Assembly (NCBI RefSeq): GCF_034931305.1
Contig: NZ_JAYGHY010000012.1
Coordinates: forward strand, 1-64,000
DNA length: 64,000 nt
Origin: Cyanobium gracile_A
GTDB lineage: Bacteria > Cyanobacteriota > Cyanobacteriia > PCC-6307 > Cyanobiaceae
Direction of reading: 5' to 3'
The notes beneath the pieces were generated by a model, which worked only from the letters and a program-made list of their open reading frames with translations, was not told the origin of the DNA and did no database searches. The stretch's first letter is position 1; every line of letters starts with the position of its first letter. Of this stretch, positions 28,070-38,830 are shown piece after piece. Made by a program: the position numbers and the translations under genes.

Positions 28070-29317
28070 TCAGGGCATCCGGCGGAAGGCGAGGCAGACG
28101 TTGTGGCCGCCGAATCCGAAGGAGTTGGAAAGCACGACGTTGACGTTGTGTTCCCGGGCCTGGTTGGGCACCACATCCAGATCGCAGGCGGGATCGGGCG
28201 TGCTGTAGTTGATCGTAGGCGGTACATGGTTGTGGGCCACCGCCAGCACCGCGGCAATCGCTTCGATACCGCCGCTGCCGCCCAGCAGGTGGCCGGTCAT
28301 CGACTTGGTGGAACTGACCGGGATGGTCATGGCGTGGGTCCCGAGGGCCGACTTGATGGCGGCGGTCTCGTTGCTGTCGTTCGCCTGGGTGCTGGTGCCG
28401 TGGGCGTTGACGTAATCCACCGCCTCCGGCTCCAGCCGGGCATCGGCCAGGGCCAGCCGGATGGCTTCCGCCGCCCCCACACCGCCCGGGGAGGGAAGCG
28501 TGTAGTGGTAGGCGTCGCAGGTCATGCCGTAGCCGACGATCTCGCCGAACACGCGGGCGCCCCTGGCCGTGGCGTGCTCGAGGCTTTCCAGCACCAGCAC
28601 CCCAGCCCCCTCGCCGATCACGAAGCCGTTGCGTTCGGCGTCGAAGGGACGGCTGGCCGTGGCGGGGTCATCGTTGCGGAACGAGAGGGCCCGGGCGCTG
28701 GCGAAGCCGGCCACCCCCAGGGGAGTGATCGCCGATTCGGCCCCGCCGCAGACCATGGCGTCCGCCAGGCCCATCTGGATCAGCCGGAAGGCGTCACCGA
28801 TGGCGTTGGAGCCGGCGGCGCAGGCGGTGGCCACGGCGCTGCTGGGACCCTTGGCGCCGATGGCGATGGCCGCCAGCCCGGTGGCCATGTTGGGGATCAT
28901 CATCGGCACGCAGAACGGGCTGACCCGGTCGGGACCGCGGTCGGCCAGAACGTGGGCCTGGGTTTCCATCATCAGCAGTCCGCCCACGCCGGAGCCGATC
29001 GCCACCCCGACCCGCTGGGCATTGCTGTCGTCGATGCTGAGACCGGCATCGGCCACCGCCTGTTTGGCAGCAACCACGCCGAACTGACAGAAGCGATCCC
29101 AGCGCTTCGCTTCCTTCGGCTCGAGCCAGCCGGCCGTATCGAAGTCCTTGACTTCGGCGGCGAAGCGGCAGGCATGACGGGAGGCATCAAAGAGGGTGAT
29201 CGGCGCCACCCCATTGCGGCCGCTGATCAGCCCCTCCCAGTAATCCGCGACGTTGTTGCCGATCGGTGTGACCGCGCCCAGGCCGGTGACGACGACGCGG
29301 CGGAGACCCTCCACCAT
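28070..29317 (-). CDS. fabF: 3-oxoacyl-ACP synthase II
   Basis: FabF condenses malonyl-ACP with acyl-ACP in fatty-acid elongation. The 415-residue protein has the active-site cysteine in VATACAAGSNAIGDAF and the two catalytic histidines in NAHGTSTQAND and KSMTGHLLGGSGGIEA, the complete Cys-His-His triad. It starts with VVVTGLGAVTPIGNN, typical of the family. It follows acpP by seven bases and precedes tkt, a gene order seen widely in cyanobacteria. Confidence 0.97.
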   Translation of the reverse strand: MVEGLRRVVVTGLGAVTPIGNNVADYWEGLISGRNGVAPITLFDASRHACRFAAEVKDFDTAGWLEPKEAKRWDRFCQFGVVAAKQAVADAGLSIDDSNAQRVGVAIGSGVGGLLMMETQAHVLADRGPDRVSPFCVPMMIPNMATGLAAIAIGAKGPSSAVATACAAGSNAIGDAFRLIQMGLADAMVCGGAESAITPLGVAGFASARALSFRNDDPATASRPFDAERNGFVIGEGAGVLVLESLEHATARGARVFGEIVGYGMTCDAYHYTLPSPGGVGAAEAIRLALADARLEPEAVDYVNAHGTSTQANDSNETAAIKSALGTHAMTIPVSSTKSMTGHLLGGSGGIEAIAAVLAVAHNHVPPTINYSTPDPACDLDVVPNQAREHNVNVVLSNSFGFGGHNVCLAFRRMP

Positions 29318-29324
29318 GGACGCC

Positions 29325-29567
29325 TCAGGCCTGCTTCTCTTGGATGTATTTGACGGCGTCGCCCACCGTGGTGATCCCTTCGGCCGACTCGTCGGGGATC
29401 TCGATGTCGAAGGCTTCCTCCAGGGCCATCACCAGCTCGACGGTGTCGAGGGAATCAGCTCCCAGGTCGTTCTGGAAGTTGGATTCCGGCTTCACCTCGT
29501 CAGCCTCCACGCTGAGCTGTTCGGCAACGATCGACCGGACTTTCTCGAAGATCGCTTCCTGGGACAT
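29325..29567 (-). CDS. acpP: Acyl carrier protein
   Basis: The 80-residue acidic protein carries the phosphopantetheine attachment serine in LGADSLDTVELVMALEE, preceded by NFQNDLGADS, and has the four-helix ACP length. It shuttles acyl chains between fatty-acid synthesis enzymes and is the first gene of the acpP-fabF-tkt set. The gap to the divergent psaC (29568-29716) must hold both promoters, but none is clear enough to mark. Confidence 0.97.
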   Translation of the reverse strand: MSQEAIFEKVRSIVAEQLSVEADEVKPESNFQNDLGADSLDTVELVMALEEAFDIEIPDESAEGITTVGDAVKYIQEKQA

Positions 29568-29716
29568 GGCTGCTGTGAGGGAGGCAGCATCCTACGGGTC
29601 GCCCCGGTCGGGCCCTTTCGCCGTATGAACAAGGGTGACGGCCGACGTCGGGTCCGGCCCTGCGCCGGAACGGTGTGGGTACTTTGGGCACCTCGCCGTT
29701 CGTTCCCGGCCCTGGC

Positions 29717-29962
29717 ATGTCCCACGCCGTCAAGATCTACGACACCTGCATTGGCTGCACCCAGTGCGTCCGTGCCTGCCCCCTCGACGTTCTCGAGATG
29801 GTGCCCTGGGATGGCTGCAAGGCCGCCCAGATCGCTTCCTCGCCCCGCACCGAAGACTGCGTCGGCTGCAAGCGCTGCGAAACCGCCTGCCCCACCGACT
29901 TCCTGAGCATCCGCGTCTATCTCGGCGACGAGACCAGCCGCTCCATGGGCCTGGCCTACTGA
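29717..29962 (+). CDS. psaC: Photosystem I iron-sulfur protein PsaC
   Basis: PsaC binds the terminal [4Fe-4S] clusters FA and FB on the stromal side of photosystem I and passes electrons to ferredoxin. The 81-residue protein is full length and contains both cluster motifs, CIGCTQCVRACPLDVLEMV and CVGCKRCETACPTDFLS, and ends in SMGLAY as in other cyanobacteria. The ATG at 29717 gives the conserved MSHAVKIYDTC start. This gene marks the host as an oxygenic phototroph. Confidence 0.99.
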   Translation: MSHAVKIYDTCIGCTQCVRACPLDVLEMVPWDGCKAAQIASSPRTEDCVGCKRCETACPTDFLSIRVYLGDETSRSMGLAY

Positions 29963-29997
29963 CACCGGGCGGCGCCGCTGCCCTCCCATAAGCTCTT

Positions 29998-30025
29998 GCC
30001 CGGCGCCAGCGCCGGGCTTTTTTTT
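29998..30025 (+). terminator. Rho-independent terminator after psaC
   Basis: An 8-bp perfect stem GCCCGGCG / CGCCGGGC with loop CCAG (29998-30017) is followed by eight T residues. It lies 35 bp after the psaC stop and before glmS. Confidence 0.9.
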
Positions 30026-30061
30026 GGCCCCCACCCCGTTTCCCGCCGGATTGCTTCTCCT

Positions 30062-31958
<1,897 letters not shown>

Positions 31959-31960
<2 letters not shown>

Positions 31961-32045
31961 GGGTGTCGGTCCTCGGACCTCCAGCGGCGGGTGAGCCCGC
32001 TTGGCGGGCAACGCCGCCTTCGGCGGTCCCAGGACCGACACCCTC
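31959..32045. repeat. Long nested hairpin with perfect 15-bp arms between convergent genes
   Basis: GAGGGTGTCGGTCCT (31959-31973) is the exact reverse complement of 32031-32045. Inside lie smaller stems (GCCCGC/GCGGGC near 31995-32009, and CGCCGCC TTCG GGCGG near 32012-32026). The left arm starts within the glmS stop codon. It separates glmS from the convergent TupA-like gene 44 bp further on and may act as a bidirectional terminator, though it lacks T runs. A mobile MITE-like origin is possible. Confidence 0.7.
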
Positions 32046-32089
32046 CCTTGGGGAGTGGGATCGAGAGCTTTCCACGGCTTCCGGCGACC

Positions 32090-33133
32090 TCAGCGCCACA
32101 GGCCCGCCCCCTGCCAGAGGCTCCCGAGTCGCCGGTCGAGTTCCCTGCCGACGAAGGGCAGGCCGGCATTGGGGGAGAAGGTGACCTCGTTGAGGTAGAT
32201 CCGCTCGTCGTCTCCCACCATCAGGTCGATCCTGACAGAGCGGAACTGGGCACCGAGGGTGCGGGCCACCTCCAGGCAGCGTTGCTTCAAGGGCTCGCTG
32301 AGATCGAGATCCCCAAGCCGCATCTCCTCGGGATCCTGTTCGGCGTGAGCTTGAAAGCTTCCGTCCAGCAGGAGACGCCGGTTGGGCACCCCAGGACTCA
32401 GCGCCTTGGCAAAGACCGTGATCAGGGCGACGTCGCCACCGAGGACATAAAAGAGCAGGCTGATCGACGGCGTGCGGGCCGAGACCGATCTCTCCAACAG
32501 GAGATGCGGTGGAAAGGCGTTGTACCACCATTCCCCCTGTTCGAGGCCGTAGGGGCGGCTCAGCCACTGCTGGCAGGTCGCTTCCAGCACTTTGCGCTGC
32601 ATGGCATCCAGCGGGAAGCTCACTTTCTTGACCATCCCCGAGCCGTGGCTGGCCTTGAGGTAGTAATCGCCGGGCGCCAGGCTTTCATTGGCTGGCAGGG
32701 CGGGCTGCTGGTCGTGCCAGACCACTTCCGGCAGGCTTACGCGGCCTTCGAGGGCCGGGGGAAGGAAGTGGGCCGTGAGCAGTTTGTTGCCACTGGCCGG
32801 CACCTTGATGGGCGCGAAGAACTTCGCGTGGTTCACCTTCTCGGAATAGAGCTGAGGTGACACCAGATTGGGAAACCGGCCGCAAGCCGTCCGATAGGTC
32901 GCCAGGACGTTCTGCAGGGTCGCGATCAGTTCCTGGCGGCTGTAGAAATCGATGCCTCGCTGGTATCCCTCTGCAGGGACTGTGGCGAAGGGCGACGGTG
33001 AGGCGCGCTCCATTGCCCGCAGGATGCGCCGGGCCTGATACCGGGTGATCCGGGCCGCCAGTGTGCGTTTGAGGGTTCTCAACCAGCGCGTCGCCGCCGC
33101 CGACAGCCTGGACACAGTCTTCTGGATGGACAA
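32090..33133 (-). CDS. TupA-like ATP-grasp protein 1
   Basis: The 347-residue protein has the ATP-grasp/TupA-like signature YYLKASHGSGMVKKV (Lys and His-rich phosphate loop) in the middle and a C-terminal metal-binding block RIDLMVGDDERIYLNEVTFSPNAGLPF, with acidic residues in ATP-grasp positions. Members of this family (PF14305) ligate amino acids or other groups in surface polysaccharide synthesis, such as teichuronopeptide. The gene follows manC by five bases on the same strand, so it probably acts in the same surface-glycan pathway. Substrates are unknown. A paralogue lies at 56401-57300. Confidence 0.75.
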   Translation of the reverse strand: MSIQKTVSRLSAAATRWLRTLKRTLAARITRYQARRILRAMERASPSPFATVPAEGYQRGIDFYSRQELIATLQNVLATYRTACGRFPNLVSPQLYSEKVNHAKFFAPIKVPASGNKLLTAHFLPPALEGRVSLPEVVWHDQQPALPANESLAPGDYYLKASHGSGMVKKVSFPLDAMQRKVLEATCQQWLSRPYGLEQGEWWYNAFPPHLLLERSVSARTPSISLLFYVLGGDVALITVFAKALSPGVPNRRLLLDGSFQAHAEQDPEEMRLGDLDLSEPLKQRCLEVARTLGAQFRSVRIDLMVGDDERIYLNEVTFSPNAGLPFVGRELDRRLGSLWQGAGLWR

Positions 33134-33138
33134 AGTCC

Positions 33139-34593
33139 TCAGCAGGGGCGCAGCGCTGGGGCGTCACTGCGCCCGTACTGGTCGTCGAAGCGGACGATGT
33201 CGTCCTCCCCGAGGTAGGGGCCGCTCTGCACCTCGATCAGCTCCATGGGGATCTTGCCTGGATTGGTGAGGCGGTGCCGGGCACCGAGGGGGATGTAGGT
33301 GCTCTGGTTCTCGCCCACCAGCTCCTCCACGCCGTCCTTCTCCACCACGGCGGTGCCCCGCACCACCACCCAGTGCTCGGCCCGGTGGTGATGCATCTGC
33401 AGGGAGAGGCTGGCGCCGGGCTTCACTGAGATCTTCTTGACCTGCCAGCGCTCCCCTTCCACCACGCCGTCGTAATGGCCCCAGGGCCGGTAGATGCGGC
33501 GGTGGGCGCGGCTCTCGGGGGCGCCGTCCCGTTCCAGCCGGCCGACGATCCCTTTCACCTCCTGGGCCCGGTCGCGATGGGCCACGAGCACCACGTCGTC
33601 GGTCTCGACCACCACCAGGTCCTCCACACCCAGCCCCACCACCAACCGGTGTTCGCTGCGCAGATAGCAGTTGCGGCTGCCCTCGCTGATCACCCGGCCC
33701 CGCAGCACGTTGCCTTCGTGGTCCTGCTCGGAGGTTTCCCACAGGGCTCCCCAGCTGCCCACATCGCTCCAGTCGGCATCGAGGGGCAGCACGACGCCCC
33801 GGTCGGTCTTCTCCATCACCGCCACGTCGATGGCGATGCTGGGGCCGTTGGCGAAGGCCTCCCGCTCCAGCCGCAGGAACTCCAGGTCGGCGCTGTCCTG
33901 CTCCAGGGCCGTGCGGCAGGCGCCCACCACCTCGGGGGCGAAGCGCTCGAGTTCCGCCAGGATCGTGCTGGCGCGGAACAGAAACATGCCGCTGTTCCAG
34001 GTGAAGCGGCCGGTGGCGAGGAAGCCCTCGGCGGTGACCTTGTCCGGCTTCTCCACGAAGCGGGCGATCGGTACGGGTGTGGTGGCGGCCATGGGTCGGG
34101 CGGCCTCGATGTAGCCGTAGCCGGTTTCGGCGCTGGTGGGCACGATGCCGAAGCTGACCAGCTGGCCGGCGGTAGCGGCGGCCATGCCGGCGGCCACGGT
34201 GGCGCGGAAATCGGCGGCGCGGCGAATGACGTGATCGGCGGCCAGGATCAGCAGCAGGGGGTCGTCACCGCGGGCGGTGGCCTGCAGGGCCGCCACCGCC
34301 ACTGCCGGCGCTGTGTTGCGCCCCACCGGCTCCAGCAGGATCGCCGCCGGCTCCACGCCGATCTGGCGCATCTGTTCGGCGACGATGAAGCGATGGTCTT
34401 CGTTGCAGATCAGCAGCGGCGGCGCCAGGTCCGGGAGGCCCTGCAGGCGCTGGTGGGTCTGCTGGAGGAGAGTTTCCTCGGTGGTCCCAGCCAGGGGCCA
34501 GTACTGCTTGGGGTAGCTGGCCCGGGACAGGGGCCAGAGGCGGGTGCCGGTGCCGCCGCAGAGGATCACCGGAACCAGGGAGGGGGAAGGCAT
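33139..34593 (-). CDS. manC: Mannose-1-phosphate guanylyltransferase / mannose-6-phosphate isomerase
   Basis: This bifunctional-type enzyme makes GDP-mannose for glycans, and the isomerase part interconverts fructose-6-P and mannose-6-P. The 484-residue protein has the nucleotidyltransferase motif VILCGGTGTRLWPLSRASYPKQ, FVEKPDK and the SDVGSWGALWE block, then a C-terminal cupin domain (PWGHYDGVVEGERWQVKKI, SLQMHHHRAEHWVVV, PLGARHRLTNPG) with metal-binding histidines. This is full length for the AlgA/ManC family. It is the first gene of a two-gene unit with the TupA-like protein. Confidence 0.95.
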   Translation of the reverse strand: MPSPSLVPVILCGGTGTRLWPLSRASYPKQYWPLAGTTEETLLQQTHQRLQGLPDLAPPLLICNEDHRFIVAEQMRQIGVEPAAILLEPVGRNTAPAVAVAALQATARGDDPLLLILAADHVIRRAADFRATVAAGMAAATAGQLVSFGIVPTSAETGYGYIEAARPMAATTPVPIARFVEKPDKVTAEGFLATGRFTWNSGMFLFRASTILAELERFAPEVVGACRTALEQDSADLEFLRLEREAFANGPSIAIDVAVMEKTDRGVVLPLDADWSDVGSWGALWETSEQDHEGNVLRGRVISEGSRNCYLRSEHRLVVGLGVEDLVVVETDDVVLVAHRDRAQEVKGIVGRLERDGAPESRAHRRIYRPWGHYDGVVEGERWQVKKISVKPGASLSLQMHHHRAEHWVVVRGTAVVEKDGVEELVGENQSTYIPLGARHRLTNPGKIPMELIEVQSGPYLGEDDIVRFDDQYGRSDAPALRPC

Positions 34594-34685
34594 GGAGGCG
34601 GCAGCGGTCCCGCAGGACCATCAGACGGCCCCATTCAACCCGAGGTGACCCCGGCCGTCAGCGTTCCTGTGCACCCGGGGCCACT

Positions 34686-35279
34686 TCAGAGGTCCAGCAG
34701 GCCGGGGGGCGGCGTGAGGCCGATCCAGCCCTCCGCCAGATTCACCTCCGGCACGATCGCCTCCACGAAGGGGATCAGCAACCGCCGGCCCCCCGCCGTG
34801 AGCTCCACCTCCAGCAGATCGTTGCCGGCGTGGATCAGGTCGGTCACGGTGCCGAGGGACGCCTGCGGCTCCTCCAGCAGCCGCACCTGGAGCCCCACCA
34901 GATCGAGGAGGTGGAATTCCCCCGGCTCCAGGCTGGGACGGTCGTTGGCGGGCACCAGCAGGTGCTGATCCACCAGAGCTTCGGCCGCGGTGCGGTCGCT
35001 GACGCCTTCAAGGCGCAGCACGAACAGGTTCTTGCCCGGCAGGGGCCGACCGGCCAGCAGCCGCACCTGGCGGGGTTCGCCCTTGGGGGCCTGCAGCCAG
35101 CGCTGGCCTGGCCTGGTGAAGCGTTCGGGGAAGTCGCTGAGGGGCAGCAGACGCACCTCGCCGCCCATGCCCTGGGCCGCCACGAAGCGGCCTACGGCCA
35201 TCAGCTCCCCCGGGTCGGCTCCGGGCGCCTCATTGCTGGTGTCGGCCACGGCCAGATCGCTCCCATCGCGGCGCATCAT
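34686..35279 (-). CDS. rimM: Ribosome maturation factor RimM
   Basis: RimM binds ribosomal protein S19 and assists late 30S assembly. The protein of about 197 residues has the N-terminal beta-barrel block MAVGRFVAAQGMGGEVRL and LVGLQVRLLEEP of the PRC-barrel C-terminal domain, ending in LIPFVEAIVPEVNLAEGWI. The start is not certain: Met codons at 35279 and 35276 give a modest extension before the conserved GRFV, while the longer frame to 35405 would overlap ndhS and is less likely. The gene is divergent from ndhS. Confidence 0.88.
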   Translation of the reverse strand: MMRRDGSDLAVADTSNEAPGADPGELMAVGRFVAAQGMGGEVRLLPLSDFPERFTRPGQRWLQAPKGEPRQVRLLAGRPLPGKNLFVLRLEGVSDRTAAEALVDQHLLVPANDRPSLEPGEFHLLDLVGLQVRLLEEPQASLGTVTDLIHAGNDLLEVELTAGGRRLLIPFVEAIVPEVNLAEGWIGLTPPPGLLDL

Positions 35280-35373
35280 CGCGCCATGGGCCGGGGCGGT
35301 GCCCGCCGCCACCGCAACAGGGCACCCAGGCATTGATAATGACCCCACTTGATGGCTCCTGGGGGCCTCCGCC

Positions 35374-35553
35374 ATGGCCAGCAGCCCGATCCTGCCCGGT
35401 TCCACCGTGGTGGTTCGCGATCCCCGCTCGATCTACAACGGTTACCAGGGCTTCGTGCAGCGCATCAGCGGGGCGATGGCGGCGGTGCTGTTTGAAGGCG
35501 GCAACTGGGACAAGCTCGTGACCGTGCCCCTCAGCACCCTGGAGCAGGCCTGA
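35374..35553 (+). CDS. ndhS: NAD(P)H-quinone oxidoreductase subunit S (NdhS-like)
   Basis: This 59-residue protein is a short SH3-like barrel with the characteristic central block AAVLFEGGNWDKLVT preceded by YNGYQGFVQRI. This fits the cyanobacterial NdhS family (former DUF3252). NdhS is the ferredoxin-docking subunit of the photosynthetic NDH-1 complex, which works in cyclic electron flow. ATG 35374 gives MASSPILPGSTVVVRD. The last 23 bases overlap the 3' end of rnc on the opposite strand, so the two genes are convergent and interlocked. Confidence 0.85.
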   Translation: MASSPILPGSTVVVRDPRSIYNGYQGFVQRISGAMAAVLFEGGNWDKLVTVPLSTLEQA

Positions 35554-36286
35554 GCTCGAGCGCCGCCAGGACAGCCCTGGCCGCTTGCTGCTCCGCCTCC
35601 CGCCGCGAACCGCCCCGGCCCTCACCGCTGAGGCCGCCCACTTCCACCTGGCACTCGAAGCGCTCCGGATCCCCATGCACCCGGCTGCGCTCGCGGCAGT
35701 GGTAGGCGGGCAGGCCCTTCCCCTGGCCCTGGCTCCATTCCTGCAGCACCGACTTCCAGTTGTGGCGCAGGGGGTCGGCCAGCAGCTCAGCGGCGCTGGC
35801 CTGCCAGTGGGGGCCCAGCCAGTGCTGTACGGCCACCAGCCCGCCCTGGGGACCGCCGCCCACGGTGTAGATGGCGCCCACCAGGGCTTCGCAGCATTCG
35901 GCCAGCACGGTGGCGCGGCCGGCCCGATCGCCGGTGGCCATCGCACCCAGCAGCAGCACCGGCTCCAGGGCGATGGTGCGGGCCAGCTCACTCAGCCAAC
36001 GGTCGGACACCAGCTGGGCCCGCAGGGCGGAGCTGTCCCCCACGCTCAGGGAGGGGTGGGCCGAACGCAGGAACTCGGCGGCCGCCAGTCGCAGCACCGC
36101 ATCGCCAAGGAACTCCAGGCGGTCGTGGTGGCGGGGCTGGCCGGTGGAGCTGTGGGTCAGGGCCTCATCGATGGTGGCCAGGGCGGCGGCATCGGCGGCC
36201 GGATCAAGGAGCAGCAGGCCGTTGCCGCTGCCGAAACCGAGACTCTCCAGAAAGGCCAGGAGTTGCTGGCGGCGCTCGGGCGTCAT
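35531..36286 (-). CDS. rnc: Ribonuclease III
   Basis: RNase III cleaves double-stranded RNA and processes rRNA precursors. The 251-residue protein has the family signature HDRLEFLGDAVLRLAAAEFL (catalytic Glu/Asp) near residue 45, and the second acidic helix CCEALVGAIYTVGG. A C-terminal double-stranded RNA-binding domain ends with GGSRREAEQQAARAVL. Length fits the bacterial class. The RNase P RNA gene lies directly upstream on the same strand. Confidence 0.95.
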   Translation of the reverse strand: MTPERRQQLLAFLESLGFGSGNGLLLLDPAADAAALATIDEALTHSSTGQPRHHDRLEFLGDAVLRLAAAEFLRSAHPSLSVGDSSALRAQLVSDRWLSELARTIALEPVLLLGAMATGDRAGRATVLAECCEALVGAIYTVGGGPQGGLVAVQHWLGPHWQASAAELLADPLRHNWKSVLQEWSQGQGKGLPAYHCRERSRVHGDPERFECQVEVGGLSGEGRGGSRREAEQQAARAVLAALELRPAPGC

Positions 36287-36299
36287 CGCGGGGCAAGGG

Positions 36300-36704
36300 G
36301 GGAAAGCAGGACGTAAGCCGGGTTCTGTTCTCCCCTGCCAGCGGCAGGGGGGGTGATCATCTGTCTGGGACCGCCGTTGCCGACGGCCTCGAGCGGCGCA
36401 TGGGAATCGGGACGGGGAAGATGGCCAACCGCTGTCCCTGGGCCTTGCTCCCAGCCGGGGTTTACCAAGCCGGCACCTCTCGATGCCGCTGGTGCGCTCT
36501 TACCGCACCTTTGCACCCTTGCCTGTGCACCCGGCGAGCCGGGGCCATCGGCGGTGTGTTTCTGTGGCACTGTCCTCACGGTCACCCGCACTGGGCGTTA
36601 CCCAGCAGGCCTGGCCATTGGGGAGCCCGGACTTTCCTCAACCGGCCGCGGCGCTGGCCCGAGGGCCGCACCGCACCGATCGCGATCACCTCGCCTGCTT
36701 TCCG
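36300..36704 (-). ncRNA. rnpB: RNase P RNA
   Basis: Read on the minus strand, the region contains the universal GAGGAAAGTCCGGGCTCC block (36635-36652 zone) and near its end ACAGAACCCGGCTTACGT (36309-36326 zone), the two hallmarks of bacterial type-A RNase P RNA. The terminal P1 helix is visible: GGAAAGCAGG (36703-36694) can pair with CCTGCTTTCC (36310-36301). The size of about 405 nt is right for cyanobacteria. It is the catalytic RNA that matures tRNA 5' ends. Ends are set by the P1 arms and may be off by a few bases. Confidence 0.95.
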
Positions 36705-36734
36705 GGGTCACTGTAGGCAGCGACCCGTGGGACC

Positions 36735-37502
36735 TCACACGCTCCGGCTGCGCTTGCGGGACTTGTTGCCGAAGACACGCAGCGCCTGACCCAGCAGGGT
36801 TGGCCCACCGGGTTTCCCTTGGGCCAGGGCCGCGAAGCCCGTGGCCATGAGCAGCGACTTGATGCTGTTGTTGGCGGCTTCGCTGATGAAGCCCTGCAGA
36901 CGTTTGGAGCGGGCCTGATCGGTCTGATAGGCGAGAGCATTGAAACGTGAATCCGCCTGAGCAACGATGGTCTGTTTGAAGGAGCCAAAGGGCTGATCGA
37001 GTTTGGCCGGAAGATTGATGGGCTGGGGCAGTTGCCCGAGCAAGGTACGCAATTCCTGCTCGTTGCTGGTGGCCTCGAGTTGCCGTTTGAACTTCTTCCA
37101 GATGGCCTGGGTCCGGCCCTCCTCACTCGATTGCTGCCGCAGCACCCGCATGCCAGCATACAGTTGAATGGGTATCAGCACCAGGTAGAGAATGGCCACC
37201 CAGGTGCAGATGTTGCGCAGCAACTTCACGTTGTTGCCGATGGGCTGGGCGGAGCCAGGGAAGGCGCCGGCCGTACAGACCAGGAGACTACCGATCAGGA
37301 GCGAGAAGCCAGCCGCCGTCAACGCCCCAGAAAGCTGCAACTGCCAGACGGGGTCCAGCAGGCGCACCGGGAGGGAGCTGAACACCAGCACAGCCAGACC
37401 AAGACCGATGGAAACAAGGCCAATGACGGAGAACGCATTGGCGGCTTCTTTCTTGAGGCGAACCTCTTGGTTGCCTGAAAAACTTGGCTCCGTCGCATCC
37501 AT
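36735..37502 (-). CDS. HpsJ-like membrane protein
   Basis: The 255-residue protein has three to four N-terminal hydrophobic helices (FSVIGLVSIGLGLAVLVFSS, GALTAAGFSLLIGSLLVCTA, ICTWVAILYLVLIPIQLYAG) followed by a long polar, partly coiled C-terminal half (QAIWKKFKRQLEATSNEQEL and onward), ending in a basic tail. This layout resembles the cyanobacterial HpsJ-type proteins that accompany exopolysaccharide or exosortase systems. A PEP-CTERM-like protein is encoded next to it, which fits. No exosortase is present in the window, so the association is tentative. Confidence 0.6.
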   Translation of the reverse strand: MDATEPSFSGNQEVRLKKEAANAFSVIGLVSIGLGLAVLVFSSLPVRLLDPVWQLQLSGALTAAGFSLLIGSLLVCTAGAFPGSAQPIGNNVKLLRNICTWVAILYLVLIPIQLYAGMRVLRQQSSEEGRTQAIWKKFKRQLEATSNEQELRTLLGQLPQPINLPAKLDQPFGSFKQTIVAQADSRFNALAYQTDQARSKRLQGFISEAANNSIKSLLMATGFAALAQGKPGGPTLLGQALRVFGNKSRKRSRSV

Positions 37503-37602
37503 GCCTGAGTTTTTTCAGAAGGCAGGGCCAAATCTAGCTGCGCAGGGCCGTTTTTCAGGAGGGGCGCTTCGGCCAGGAATGGAGTTGTGACCAGCACGTG
37601 GG

Positions 37603-37631
37603 CAAAAAAAAGCCCCCACCGAAGTGGGGGC
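37603..37631 (-). terminator. Rho-independent terminator after the PEP-CTERM gene
   Basis: On the minus strand, GCCCCCAC (37631-37624) and GTGGGGGC (37619-37612) form an 8-bp stem with a TTCG loop, followed by a run of eight Ts. It is about 25 bp beyond the stop of the PEP-CTERM-like gene. Confidence 0.9.
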
Positions 37632-37654
37632 CAAAAACCTTGAAAGCGCTAGGC

Positions 37655-38422
37655 TCAGGCGGTTTGCTTGATGCGGCGACGCAGCTTGCGTGAGAGGCCG
37701 AAAGCGGCACCCGCACCCAGGATGGGGAGCGGGCCGGGGACGGTCTCACCGTCGTCAAACTTCTGGGTGACGCTGTCGGTGATGCCTTGAACGGAGTTGC
37801 TAGGCAGGTTAGCCACAATCAGCTTGGAAATGAAGTCAGCTGAAACGGGTTGAACGGCGACTCCGAATGTCTTGGGACCGTTGGAGTTGACGATGATGGG
37901 TTGACTCTGGGTGGTGGTGATATCCAGGATTTCGTCGTTGGTGGAGACGTTAAGGGTCTTGGTCCAAGCCGGAATGTTGGAGCCGATGACCGATGAGGTA
38001 GCCGACGTATTTGCGCTCTCCAGCCTCTGACCGCTGTTGAGAGCATCAAAGATGGTCATCGTGTAGCCGAACTCGTAAGTGCCTGGCGCGAAATTGGCGA
38101 GGGCAGCAAGAGTGTGGTTGGTACCGCTGAAGGTGAAGTTGAAGACCCCGCTGTTGAGGGCGCCGCCTGTGTCAGTGGTGAGGAAGAAGCTGCTGTAGAT
38201 CTTGTCGCCTGAGGTGCAGGCAAAGTCTCCAGAAAAAATGGTGGCACCTGGAGTGAAGGCGGTGCAGTTGGCGGGCTTGCTGCTGCCGTCGACCCCACCG
38301 GGCCACTCGTTGCCGGAGGGAGCGAACTCCTGGGCTTGGGCCGGGGCAACGGAAAGAAGAGAAGCGGCCAGGCTTGCGCTGAGCGCAGCCCCAAGGCCTA
38401 TAGGCGTTCTGAGCGAAAGCAT
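37655..38422 (-). CDS. Secreted protein with PEP-CTERM-like anchor
   Basis: The 255-residue protein has a signal peptide (TPIGLGAALSASLAASLLSV, then APAQAQ cleavage zone), a beta-rich body with many Thr/Ser/Asn, and a C-terminal sorting-type tail: VPGPLPILGAGAAFGLS followed by RKLRRR. A Pro-rich motif, a short hydrophobic helix and a basic cluster is the PEP-CTERM plan, in the VPxPxPxLG style common in cyanobacteria. Such proteins are processed by exosortase and exported with exopolysaccharide. The gene is monocistronic with its own terminator; an HpsJ-like gene is next. The body matches no known enzyme. Confidence 0.75.
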   Translation of the reverse strand: MLSLRTPIGLGAALSASLAASLLSVAPAQAQEFAPSGNEWPGGVDGSSKPANCTAFTPGATIFSGDFACTSGDKIYSSFFLTTDTGGALNSGVFNFTFSGTNHTLAALANFAPGTYEFGYTMTIFDALNSGQRLESANTSATSSVIGSNIPAWTKTLNVSTNDEILDITTTQSQPIIVNSNGPKTFGVAVQPVSADFISKLIVANLPSNSVQGITDSVTQKFDDGETVPGPLPILGAGAAFGLSRKLRRRIKQTA

Positions 38423-38660
38423 GGTGGGTAGACGGAAAGGACTCGTACCGGCGGAATACTACCACCTCTCACCCGTTTCACAGAATCAGCTTCCCCAGGT
38501 TCGCAAACCCGCACAGTCAGGGCTCGCGTCTGGACCGCCGCCGCCGCCCCAGCACTCGGTTTTACGGCCCCAGGCCCCAGCGGCCCCCGGACTGTCTCCC
38601 ACTCCCGCGGATCCTTCGCTGGGCGTCGCTGGCCCCCGTAGCCTTCATAATCACTTGGAA

Positions 38661-38734
<74 letters not shown>

Positions 38735-38830
38735 TTCCGAGTGCCGCAGGCCCCCCCAGGGAGGCATCGGCTGACCCGTAACGACCGCTACCCCTGGTGG
38801 CCTTCCCAAACCAGACACCCTCGCTAGCGT

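Noticed and set aside
29963..30061. glmS ribozyme upstream of glmS
   Set aside because: The 99 bp before glmS hold only the psaC terminator and a short leader, too little for the ribozyme core, which is typical of Firmicutes.
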